From contig JBKCXU010000048.1 of NCBI GenBank assembly GCA_046316025.1, positions 1 through 52,335 on the forward strand: a stretch of 52,335 bases of DNA, in the 5' to 3' direction. How positions within the stretch are numbered: position 1 is the first letter of the stretch; the number at the start of each line of letters is the position of its first letter. Below the pieces are notes generated by a model. That model saw nothing but the letters and a program-made list of their open reading frames with translations. It was not told the DNA's origin and made no database searches. The translations under genes were made by a program, and so were the position numbers. The stretch comes from JAJTHJ01 sp046316025. Its GTDB lineage: Bacteria > Pseudomonadota > Gammaproteobacteria > Burkholderiales > Burkholderiaceae_F. This document shows, in pieces, positions 18,081 to 25,712 of the stretch.

Positions 18081-19579
18081 CGCGCGGCCGCGCGCTGCTC
18101 GCGCCAGACTTTGTAGAGCCAGGGCAGCAGCACCAGCGCCGCCGTCACCGCCAGCAGCGTGGCGCTGATCGGCGAGGTGAGGAACACGCTCGGGTCGCCC
18201 TGGCTGATCGCCATTGCGCGGCGGAATTGCGACTCCGCCAGCGGCCCGAGGATCAAACCGATCACCGCCGGCGCCACCGGGAAGCCCCAGCGCCGCATCA
18301 TGAAGCCGAGCAGCCCGAAGACGTAGAGCATCAGCAGATCGACCGCCGACTGGTGCAGGCTGTACGCGCCGAGCGTGGCAAACACCAGGATGCCCGCGTA
18401 CAGCAGCGGGCGCGGAATCGACAATACCTTGACCCACAGACCAATCAGCGGCAGGTTCAGGATCAGCAGCAGCACGTTGCCTACGTACATGCTGGCGATC
18501 AGCCCCCAGACCAACGCGCCCTGAGTTTCAAACAGCAGCGGCCCCGGTTGCAGGCCGTAGTTCTGGAACGCCGCCAGCAGAATCGCCGCGGTGGCGGAGG
18601 TCGGAATGCCGAGTGTCAGCAGCGGCACCAGCACGCCGGTCGAGGCGGCGTTGTTGGCGGCCTCGGGGCCGGCCACGCCTTCGATCGCGCCGTGGCCGAA
18701 TTCCTCCGGGTGCTTGCTCAGCTTCTTCTCGGTCGCGTAGGACAGAAATGTCGGGATCTCCGCTCCGCCCGCCGGAATCGTGCCGAACGGAAAACCGATC
18801 GCCGTGGCCCGCAGCCACGCCGGCCAGGAGCGCTTCCAGTCCGACCTGGACATCCACAGCGACCCGCGCATCGCCTCCAGCGTATCGGTCTGCCGGCTCT
18901 GGTAGGCGGCCACGTACAGCGCCTCGCCGACGGCAAACAGGCCCACTGCCAGCACCACCACGTCGATACCGTCGGCGAGTTCCGGCACGCCAAAGGCAAA
19001 GCGCATCTGGCCGGTCTGCTCGTCGATGCCCACCAGCCCGAGCAGCAGGCCGACGAAGAGCATGGTCAGCCCGCGCACTGTGGACTGGCCGAGCACCGCC
19101 GCCACCGTGACGAAGGCGAACACCATCAGCGCAAAGTATTCGGTCGGGCCGAACTTCAAGGCCAGCTCGACCACCACCGGCGCCAGCAGCGTCAGCAGCA
19201 CGGTGGCCAGCGTGCCGGCGACGAACGAGCCGATGGCACTCGTCGCCAGCGCCGGCCCGGCGCGGCCGCGCTTGGCCATCTTGTTGCCTTCGAGCGCAGT
19301 GGCGATCGAGGCCGACTCGCCCGGCGCGTTGAGCAGGATCGTCGTCGTCGAGCCGCCGTACATCGCGCCGTAGTAGATGCCGGCAAACATGATCAGCGCG
19401 CCGGTCGGGTCGAGCTTGACCGTCAGCGGCAGCAGCATCGCCACCGTCAGCGCCGGCCCGACTCCCGGCAGCACGCCGATGAAGGTACCGAGCGTCACGC
19501 CGACGAAACCCCACAGCAGGTTCATCGGCGCCAGCGCGGTGCCGAAGCCGGCGAGCAGGGCGCCGAAGGTCTCGCTCAT
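18077..19579 (-). CDS. tctA: Tripartite tricarboxylate transporter, large membrane subunit
   Basis: 500 residues and about 12 membrane segments. TctA is the main transmembrane subunit of TTT secondary importers driven by ion gradients. The signatures GTFIGVLPGVGPALTVAMLL and YYGAMYGGSTTTILLNAPGE are present, as is TLGIPTSATAAILLAAF. It partners the TctB and TctC proteins upstream. A TTCCCGC palindrome separates it from tctB. Confidence 0.96.
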   Translation of the reverse strand: MSETFGALLAGFGTALAPMNLLWGFVGVTLGTFIGVLPGVGPALTVAMLLPLTVKLDPTGALIMFAGIYYGAMYGGSTTTILLNAPGESASIATALEGNKMAKRGRAGPALATSAIGSFVAGTLATVLLTLLAPVVVELALKFGPTEYFALMVFAFVTVAAVLGQSTVRGLTMLFVGLLLGLVGIDEQTGQMRFAFGVPELADGIDVVVLAVGLFAVGEALYVAAYQSRQTDTLEAMRGSLWMSRSDWKRSWPAWLRATAIGFPFGTIPAGGAEIPTFLSYATEKKLSKHPEEFGHGAIEGVAGPEAANNAASTGVLVPLLTLGIPTSATAAILLAAFQNYGLQPGPLLFETQGALVWGLIASMYVGNVLLLILNLPLIGLWVKVLSIPRPLLYAGILVFATLGAYSLHQSAVDLLMLYVFGLLGFMMRRWGFPVAPAVIGLILGPLAESQFRRAMAISQGDPSVFLTSPISATLLAVTAALVLLPWLYKVWREQRAAAR

Positions 19580-19605
19580 CGCGCCGGGCCACCACGTTTG
19601 CCCGC

Positions 19606-19677
19606 GTCGTTCCCGCGGAAGCGGGAACCCAGCGCGCGCGGCGAAACGCTCTGGGTTCCCGCTTTCGCGGGAACGAC
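19606..19677. repeat. TTCCCGC inverted repeat, copy 4
   Basis: Arms GTCGTTCCCGCGGAAGCGGG and GGGTTCCCGCTTTCGCGGGA with a short centre lie between tctB and tctA. Inside an operon such a hairpin could shape mRNA decay and set the ratio of the two subunits. Confidence 0.85.
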
Positions 19678-19724
19678 AGTCCTCGCCCGGCCTGCGCCGG
19701 GGCGACGGGCCAGCGTAGTCATCC

Positions 19725-20237
19725 TCATAACCCCGCCGCCCCGAGCAGCGGCAGCAGCCAGCCCGCCGGCAGATTGACGTTGAGGAACTTCACGAAGAAC
19801 AGGAACACCGCCAGCCCGAGCAGCAGCCCCAGCACCGCGTCGCGCACCAGTCGACGGCTGCCAAAGCCGCGCGCCACGCAGGTAAACAACACCGCCGCCG
19901 CCAGCACGAAGCCCGCCGTGCCGATCAGCAGCATCTGCGCCAGCAGGCCCGCCGTCACCCAGCCCACGGCCGGCCAACAGAAGGCGTGCTCGCCGCGCGC
20001 GGCTGAGTCCTCCGGCACACGGTCGCGAAAACCGCCGGTGAACACCTCCGCCAGCAGCCACAGCGCCAGCACCACCAGCCCAAGCGCGACCGCCTTGGGC
20101 ACCGCATTCGGCCCCACGCGCGCGTAGCCGCCGCCCTCGGGCAACGCAAACGCGACCACCGTCGCCGCCACACCCACGGCCAGCACGCCGAGCGCAATCA
20201 GCAACTCGGCGCGCGGTCCGGTGGCGCCCCAGCGCAT
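19725..20237 (-). CDS. tctB: Tripartite tricarboxylate transporter, small membrane subunit
   Basis: 170 residues from ATG 20237 with four hydrophobic segments, as expected for TctB. The family look is clear around VGPNAVPKAVALGLVVLALWLL (split by the usual Gly/Pro break) and the terminal VNLPAGWLLPLLG. It starts 8 bp after the tctC stop. Confidence 0.9.
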   Translation of the reverse strand: MRWGATGPRAELLIALGVLAVGVAATVVAFALPEGGGYARVGPNAVPKAVALGLVVLALWLLAEVFTGGFRDRVPEDSAARGEHAFCWPAVGWVTAGLLAQMLLIGTAGFVLAAAVLFTCVARGFGSRRLVRDAVLGLLLGLAVFLFFVKFLNVNLPAGWLLPLLGAAGL

Positions 20238-20245
20238 CCGCGCCC

Positions 20246-21208
20246 CTACTTGGTCAGGCCGAGCCGGGCCATGATCCCGGTGATCCGCTGCGTGTCTTCT
20301 TCGACAAAGGTCTTGAACGCGTCGCCAGCCAGGAACACCGACTCCCAGCCGAACTTGGCGAGCGTCTCCTTCCACGCCGCCGAATCCACCCCGGCGCGGA
20401 TCGCGGCGATCAGCGCATCGCGCTGCGCGGTGGTAATGCCCGGCGCGCCGAAGATGCCGCGCCAGTTGCCCAGCACCACTTCGTACCCGAGTTGCTTAAG
20501 CGACGGGATGCCGTCCTGCGCGGTCGGCGCCGACACCGCCAGCGCGCGCATCCGCCCGCCCTTGATGTGCTCGGCAAACTCGCCAAGGCCCGAGATGCCC
20601 ACCGTCACGTGGCCACCGACGATGTTGGCCACCGCGTCGCCGCCACCCTTGGCCGCGACGTAATTGACCTTGGTCGGATCGACCCCGGCAGCGCGCGCGA
20701 TCAGGCCGGCCAGAATGTGGTCGCTGCCGCCGGCCGAGCCGCCGTGCCAGGAGATCTTGCCCGGGTCGGCGCGGAACGCCGCCAGCAACTCGGCCAGCGT
20801 CTTGTACGGCGACTTGGCCGGCACCACCACCACCAGGTACTCGCTCGTCAGGCGCGCCAGCGGCGTCACCATCGTCAGGTTGACCGCCGACCGGTTCAGC
20901 ACGATGCCGCCCACCATCACCATGCCGCCCATCATCACCGCGTTGGGGTCGCCCTTGGCGCCGTTGATGAACTGCGCCAGGCCGATGGCGCCGGCGGCCC
21001 CACCCTTGTTCTCGAACTGCACGTTCTGCACCGCCTTGGCCGACTGCATCGCCGCGCCCAGCGTGCGGCCGGTCTGATCCCAGCCGCCGCCGGGGTTGGC
21101 CGGGATCATCATCTTCAGCGTCCCGATCGCCTGCGCGTGGGCAGTGAGCGGCAGTTGCGCGACGGCGAAGGCCGCCGCCGCGCCGAGGGAAAAGTCACGA
21201 CGTTTCAC
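20246..21208 (-). CDS. tctC: Tripartite tricarboxylate transporter, periplasmic binding protein (Bug family)
   Basis: 320 residues. It starts at GTG 21206-21208 with AAGGAG upstream. A signal peptide (to about residue 25, AHAQA) precedes a two-lobe binding protein: MMIPANPGGGWDQTGR forms the ligand-binding beta-hairpin, with VQFENKGGAAGAIGL and WHGGSAGGSDHILAG following. Bug proteins capture carboxylates (citrate, nicotinate, terephthalate and others). Gly-rich PGGGWD rather than the more common PPGG-type loop suggests a TctC-proper tricarboxylate ligand. First gene of the operon. Confidence 0.94.
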   Translation of the reverse strand: MKRRDFSLGAAAAFAVAQLPLTAHAQAIGTLKMMIPANPGGGWDQTGRTLGAAMQSAKAVQNVQFENKGGAAGAIGLAQFINGAKGDPNAVMMGGMVMVGGIVLNRSAVNLTMVTPLARLTSEYLVVVVPAKSPYKTLAELLAAFRADPGKISWHGGSAGGSDHILAGLIARAAGVDPTKVNYVAAKGGGDAVANIVGGHVTVGISGLGEFAEHIKGGRMRALAVSAPTAQDGIPSLKQLGYEVVLGNWRGIFGAPGITTAQRDALIAAIRAGVDSAAWKETLAKFGWESVFLAGDAFKTFVEEDTQRITGIMARLGLTK

Positions 21209-21316
21209 GCAAGTCTCCTTGTCCGTTGAACCGCGCTCTAGTTACACGACTTGCCGGCGCGATGGCCGATCATCGTAGCAGCGGTTACGGTGCAAGGAGA
21301 ATCCGCGTGGCCTTAT

Positions 21317-21439
21317 TCCATTTCTACTTCAGTCGGATAACCAAGGCCCGTCATTCCCGCGCAAGCGGGAATCCAGCGGGTTCCTCGACCAAGGCTGGGT
21401 TCCCGCTTGCGCGGGAACGACGAAAGCAGCTTCATGAAG
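21317..21439. repeat. TTCCCGC inverted repeat, long form, copy 5
   Basis: The same 60-bp left and 45-bp right blocks as 2373-2495, with about five differences in total, but the 18-bp centre (21377-21394) is the reverse complement of the other copy's centre at 15 of 18 positions. In direct orientation only four positions match. It lies between tctC and the lipoprotein gene. Confidence 0.85.
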
Positions 21440-21450
21440 CGAGAGTGGAG

Positions 21451-21909
21451 TTACGCGCCGATGTGCAACTGGTAGACCGCACCGCCGGAAAACGTGCAGC
21501 GCCCGGACCCCTGCGTGTTGCTGTTCATCGTGTACTCACAGTTGGCGTAGCCGCCGCGCGCGCCGTAGGCGCTGGCCACGCCGCTGCGGCCGTTGGCACC
21601 CCCGGTGCGGGTGGCCTCACCCGACATCGTCTCGCCACCCACGTTGAGCGTGAACGTACCCTTGCCGTTGAGGTTGCTGGTCACCGTGCCGCTCAACATG
21701 CCGGTGCCGGCAGCGGCTTCGTTGGTCGGGTACAGGCGCACCGGCAGCGTGAGGTTCGTGGGCGGCGGCGCGACTACCACCGCGGGCGCGGGCGCCGCCG
21801 GGTAGGCCGGTGTGCCATCGGGGTTCAGAGGGACGACCACGCATCCGGTCAGCGCAACGCCAGCCACGAGGCCTGCGCTCAAAGCACCGATCCGCTTGCG
21901 ATTTGTCAT
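21451..21909 (-). CDS. Putative lipoprotein, function unknown
   Basis: 152 residues from ATG 21909. Lipobox VALTGC places the lipid-modified Cys at about residue 23. A Pro/Ala linker is followed by a beta-rich Gly/Asn/Thr domain (LSGTVTSNLNGKGTFTLNVG, then EYTMNSNTQGSGRCTF with two Cys that may pair). No family recognised. A stretch of 129 bp separates it from the permease gene upstream. Confidence 0.75.
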   Translation of the reverse strand: MTNRKRIGALSAGLVAGVALTGCVVVPLNPDGTPAYPAAPAPAVVVAPPPTNLTLPVRLYPTNEAAAGTGMLSGTVTSNLNGKGTFTLNVGGETMSGEATRTGGANGRSGVASAYGARGGYANCEYTMNSNTQGSGRCTFSGGAVYQLHIGA

Positions 21910-22038
21910 TGCCTTGCTCCAGGTAGGCGGGCACATGCCCGCGGAACAAAGCTTCGCGGCGGCGGGGCGCGGCGCTCAAGCCGCATGCATGCAGTGCCGC
22001 GCGTCGCGCCCGGCAGTAGCGTGAAGCGAAACCCAGGC

Positions 22039-23208
22039 TCAATCCGCCCGCAGCGCGTCGACGATCTTCATACGGCTCGCCTTGATCGCCGGCAGCACGC
22101 CGCCGACGAAGCCCATCACCAGCGCAAATGCCAGCGACTGAGCGACGATCTTCGGCGTCAGCGTGAAGCCGAAGGCGAGTTCGGAGAACGACGAGAAGTT
22201 GGTCGTCGAGATCGTGATCGCGGTCAGGAAGCTCGCGAAGAAGAGGCCGAGCAGCCCGCCCACCAGCGCCAGCAACAGCGATTCGCCAAGGAACGCCGTC
22301 AGGATCGAACGGCGCTGAAAACCCAGCGCGCGCAGCGTGCCGACTTCGCGCGTGCGGGTGGCGACCGCCGCATACATCGTGATCGTCGCGCCGATCATCG
22401 CGCCGAGCGAGAAAATAATCGACAGCGCCAGCCCCAGATAGCTGATGAAGTCCGACAGGCTCTTGGACTGGTCTTCGTAGAACTTGCGCTCGCGGCGGAT
22501 ATCGACCTTCAGCCGCGGGTCTTCGTCGAGCCGCTGCTTGAGCGCGTCGAATGCGGCGGGCGAGGACAGCCTGGCGATCAGCGACGAGTACGAAATCCGC
22601 CGGAACGCCTGGATCATCTGCTCCACGTCGCCCCAGATCTCGGAGTCGAACGCGGTCTTGCCGGCATCGAACACCCCGACCACCGTCCACTTGCGCCCGG
22701 CAAACGACAACTGCTGGCCGATCTCCACGCCCGCAAATTGCCGCGCAACCGAGGCGCCGACCACGATCTCGCTCGACCCCGGCGTGAACATCCGTCCCTG
22801 CACGATTCTCACCTGCGGCCGCAGCGTGAGGCCCATCGGCGGCACGCCGCGCACGACCACGTTGCTGCGCTTGGTCGGCTGATCGCGCTTGGGCAACGAG
22901 TTCAACACCACCACCTCCTTGGACACCAACGGCTCGCCGCTGGCGCCGCGCGCGACTTCGGGTGACGCCTCTACCAGCGCCGCCTGATCGCGCAGCAGGC
23001 CGCTCTGCACTTCGGTCTGGCTGCCCTGGCGGATCACGATCACGTTGTCCGCCGCGCCGGTGCCGACCAGCGTGGCTTTGAGGCCGGCGTCGAGCATCAG
23101 CACCGCGGCGAACACGAACACGACGAGTGCCATGCCGCCGGCGGTGAGCCCGGTGGTGAGCTTGCGCACCCACAGGTTACGGGCGATGTAGTTGAGCGGG
23201 ATGTTCAT
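22039..23208 (-). CDS. MacB/FtsX-type ABC transporter permease
   Basis: 389 residues: one N-terminal membrane segment (about 18-40), a large periplasmic MacB-PCD-like domain (about 45-255), then three C-terminal segments with the FtsX motif GAMIGATITMYAAVATRTREV and GTLRALGFQRR. Such permeases serve export or lipoprotein-handling ABC systems and are normally beside an ATPase and an adaptor. Neither is in the window: the next gene upstream is on the opposite strand, so this permease looks orphaned. Confidence 0.9.
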   Translation of the reverse strand: MNIPLNYIARNLWVRKLTTGLTAGGMALVVFVFAAVLMLDAGLKATLVGTGAADNVIVIRQGSQTEVQSGLLRDQAALVEASPEVARGASGEPLVSKEVVVLNSLPKRDQPTKRSNVVVRGVPPMGLTLRPQVRIVQGRMFTPGSSEIVVGASVARQFAGVEIGQQLSFAGRKWTVVGVFDAGKTAFDSEIWGDVEQMIQAFRRISYSSLIARLSSPAAFDALKQRLDEDPRLKVDIRRERKFYEDQSKSLSDFISYLGLALSIIFSLGAMIGATITMYAAVATRTREVGTLRALGFQRRSILTAFLGESLLLALVGGLLGLFFASFLTAITISTTNFSSFSELAFGFTLTPKIVAQSLAFALVMGFVGGVLPAIKASRMKIVDALRAD

Positions 23209-23261
23209 CGTCGGCTACCGGTCGTGCCGCCGTGCGCGGGGGACTTCGGGCCAACGGTCTT

Positions 23262-23350
23262 CCCTCACCCGGCCGCTCCGCGGCCACCCTCTCCCGGGGG
23301 GAGAGGGTTTTGAAGCCCCTCTCCCCCTGGGAGAGGGGTTGGGGTGAGGG
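23262..23350. repeat. C/G-tract inverted repeat, copy 1
   Basis: CCCTCACCCGGCCGCTCCGC leads into CCCTCTCCC...GGGAGAGGG pairs and ends GGGGTTGGGGTGAGGG. The ends CCCTCACCC and GGGTGAGGG are perfect inverted repeats. Related to the 25536 and 29516 elements in design rather than exact sequence. Confidence 0.65.
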
Positions 23351-23400
23351 AGGAACGCCGCATGCGAAGTCTTGCTTGTGCGGCAGCAACAGAACCCGTT

Positions 23401-23592
23401 TCAGGAACCGCGCCGTCCCCTCTCCGCGTTACGCCTCCCGCGATTGCGGTCGGCAGGCGCCCGCGAACCCGGCACACTGGGCGCCACGCGGGGCGTATCG
23501 TCGCCGACAAGGACCTTGCCGCCCTCGGCCACCAGATCGCCGACGGCTCGGGGCAAAGTTTTCGGGGTGCGGCGGATCGAGATCGATTTCAT
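23401..23592 (-). CDS. Possible small basic protein divergent from the Crp/Fnr gene
   Basis: 63 codons from ATG 23592 with a very good ribosome site (GAGGA, 6 nt away). The first half, MKSISIRRTPKTLPRAVGDL, then VAEGGKVLVGDD, looks protein-like; the second half is Arg/Pro/Ala rich and could be chance. No family recognised. The 153 bp between it and the Crp/Fnr gene would hold both promoters. Confidence 0.4.
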   Translation of the reverse strand: MKSISIRRTPKTLPRAVGDLVAEGGKVLVGDDTPRVAPSVPGSRAPADRNRGRRNAERGRRGS

Positions 23593-23745
23593 GCTGTCCT
23601 CGCGGGGTTGAGATTGCAGCCTGCGCCGTTCCCCATTGCGCATCTGTGCGCCATCGAACACAACGGGCGGCCGCCTGCCTATACTTTTGCCGTCACACGG
23701 CCACAACCGGAAGCAGCGCCGCGCATCGATGCCAGGGAAGCTCCG

Positions 23746-24465
23746 ATGACCGCCCCCAACGACCCTCGCCAGAACCAACTGCTGGCCGCGCTGCCCGAAG
23801 CCGAACTTGCGCGCTGGCGGCCGCACCTCGAAGCGGTGGACCTGCCGCTGGGCAAAGCGCTGTACGAATCCGGCGGCAAGCTCACCCACGTGGTCTTCCC
23901 GACCACGGCCATCGTCTCGCTGCTGTACGTGATGGAAGACGGCGCCTCGGCTGAGATCGCCGTGGTGGGACACGAAGGCATCGTCGGAATCTCGCTTTTC
24001 ATGGGCGGCGACTCCACCCCCAGCCGGGCGGTCGTGCAAAGCGCCGGCCGCGGCTTTCGCCTGCGGGCCGGCCTGATGATGCAGGAGTTCGACCGCGCCG
24101 GCCCGGTACTGCATCTGCTGTTGCGCTACACGCAGGCGCTGATCACGCAAATGGCGCAGACCGCCGTGTGCAACCGGCATCATTCGCTCGACCAGCAGTT
24201 GTGCCGCTGGCTGCTGCTGAGCCTGGATCGCCTGCATTCGGACGAGCTGGTGATGACGCAGGAGTTGATCGCCAACATGCTGGGCGTGCGCCGCGAAGGC
24301 GTGACCGAGGCGGCCGGCGCGCTGCAAAAGGCCGGGTTGATCCGCTACCGGCGCGGCCGCATTACCGTGCTCGACCGCGCCGGCCTCGAGCGGCGTACCT
24401 GCGAGTGCTACGCGGTCGTCAAGCGCGAATACGATCGCCTGCTGCCGGCGGCGATGGCGAGCTGA
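23746..24465 (+). CDS. Crp/Fnr-family transcriptional regulator (paralogue 1)
   Basis: 239 residues from ATG 23746 behind GGGAAG. A cyclic-nucleotide-binding-type beta barrel (about residues 20-130, with VVGHEGIVGISLFMGG at the cassette) is followed by the dimer helix and a Crp-type winged helix; the recognition region is TQELIANMLGVRREGVTEAA. There are no FNR-type N-terminal cysteines and no clear cAMP-contact set, so the signal is unknown. About half of the C-terminal residues match the regulator at 30623. It precedes a transglutaminase gene by 41 bp. Confidence 0.93.
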   Translation: MTAPNDPRQNQLLAALPEAELARWRPHLEAVDLPLGKALYESGGKLTHVVFPTTAIVSLLYVMEDGASAEIAVVGHEGIVGISLFMGGDSTPSRAVVQSAGRGFRLRAGLMMQEFDRAGPVLHLLLRYTQALITQMAQTAVCNRHHSLDQQLCRWLLLSLDRLHSDELVMTQELIANMLGVRREGVTEAAGALQKAGLIRYRRGRITVLDRAGLERRTCECYAVVKREYDRLLPAAMAS

Positions 24466-24506
24466 CCGGCCACGCCCCGCGAGCCCGCGGTGGCGGGCGG
24501 CCAAAC

Positions 24507-25433
24507 ATGATCCGGATCGACCTGCGCATCGGCCTGAGCTACGAAATCGACGCCGACGGCGCCGATTTCGTTTTCAACGTCCACGCCGCGCGCACGGCCC
24601 GGCAGCGCCTGTCGGCCGAGACCTTGCAGCTGGACCCGCCGCTTGCCTCAACGCTCCACACCGACGCCGTCACCGGCAACCGCAGGCTGCGCCTGCATGC
24701 CCTGGCCGGCGCGCTGCGTCTTGAGTACGCGGTGGTGGTGGAGTTGGATCATCGCCGCGCCGACCCCGCGCAACTGGCCGAAGTCCCGGTGCAGGACCTC
24801 CCGCCCCATGTGCTCGGTTATCTGTACGCGAGCCGCTACTGCCAGTCGGACCTGCTGACCAAGCTGGCGGCGGACGAGTTCGGCAAGCTGCCGCGCGGCC
24901 ATGCGCGGGTGCAGGCCATCGCCGACTGGGTGCACCGGCACGTCGCCTTCACCCCCAACAGTTCCAACGCCAGCACCTCGGCGCTGGACACGCTGGCCGC
25001 GCGCGTGGGCGTGTGCCGCGACTTCGCGCACCTCATGATCGCGCTGTGCCGCGCGGTCGGCGTGCCGGCGCGCTTCGTCACCGGCACCGACTACGGCGCC
25101 GACCCGGCCCTGGGCCCATCGGACTTCCACGCCTATGTCGAGGCCTATCTGGGCGAACGCTGGGTCATCTTCGATCCGGCCGGCACCGGGATCCCGATGG
25201 GCTATGTGCGCATCGGCACCGGGCGCGACGCGGCGGATGTCGCCTTCGCCACGGTGTTTGGCGGCGTGGTCACCCACGCGCCGACCGTGCGCGCCACCGC
25301 GCTGGCGGACGCGGCGCGCGGCATCGTGTTGCCGCACCCTTGTGGCGAGGCGCTGTGCACCGACGACGGTGCCGAGCCGACGGGCAGCACATCGGCCGCA
25401 GTCGCCAGCAGCCAGGGACACACAAGAACTTGA
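24507..25433 (+). CDS. Transglutaminase-like cysteine protease family protein
   Basis: 308 residues. An N-terminal beta domain with family-typical opening (IRIDLRIGLSYEID) precedes a transglutaminase core. The catalytic triad is Cys in RVGVCRDFAHLMIALCRAVG, His in DFHAYVEAYL and Asp in WVIFDPAG. The family includes peptidases and amidases in the cytoplasm; no signal peptide is seen. Probably cotranscribed with the Crp/Fnr gene 41 bp upstream. Confidence 0.9.
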   Translation: MIRIDLRIGLSYEIDADGADFVFNVHAARTARQRLSAETLQLDPPLASTLHTDAVTGNRRLRLHALAGALRLEYAVVVELDHRRADPAQLAEVPVQDLPPHVLGYLYASRYCQSDLLTKLAADEFGKLPRGHARVQAIADWVHRHVAFTPNSSNASTSALDTLAARVGVCRDFAHLMIALCRAVGVPARFVTGTDYGADPALGPSDFHAYVEAYLGERWVIFDPAGTGIPMGYVRIGTGRDAADVAFATVFGGVVTHAPTVRATALADAARGIVLPHPCGEALCTDDGAEPTGSTSAAVASSQGHTRT

Positions 25434-25535
25434 CGTCTTCCCGACTACGCCGGACGCCGGGACGCGAGCAACCGCCGTCCCTCACCTGACTCTCCCCACC
25501 ACCCTATCCAGAAACGTCGGGGCATTGGAGCGCAC

Positions 25536-25620
25536 CGCCCCCACCCCGGCCCTCCCCCGCAGGCGGGGGAGGGAGACAACCCCCTCCCCTGCGACGCGGG
25601 GGAGGGATGGGGTGGGGGCG
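25536..25620. repeat. C/G-tract inverted repeat, copy 2
   Basis: Outer ends CGCCCCCACCCC and GGGGTGGGGGCG are perfect inverted repeats; inside lie CCCTCCCCCGC...GCGGGGGAGGG pairs. The centre resembles the copy at 29516 closely (CCTCCCCCGCAGGCGGGGGA). It occupies the gap between the transglutaminase and radical SAM genes, which are convergent, so it may act as a shared terminator-like hairpin. Confidence 0.75.
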
Positions 25621-25712
25621 TGAGCGCCCGAGCCTCGTACGGTTCCTGGATAAGGGCTGGGGTTAGGCAAGATCGTCGCCCCGAGGTAATCCACTTCACT
25701 TCGACAGACGCT

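Noticed and set aside
17942..19777. A 611-codon plus-strand frame opposite tctA
   Set aside because: Shadow of the tctA/hydrolase genes; the sequence is Arg/Gln/His rich with no domain.
23430..23470. A copy of the 16-bp dyad motif upstream of the first Crp/Fnr gene
   Set aside because: The best word there matches only about 11 of 16 positions and lacks symmetry.
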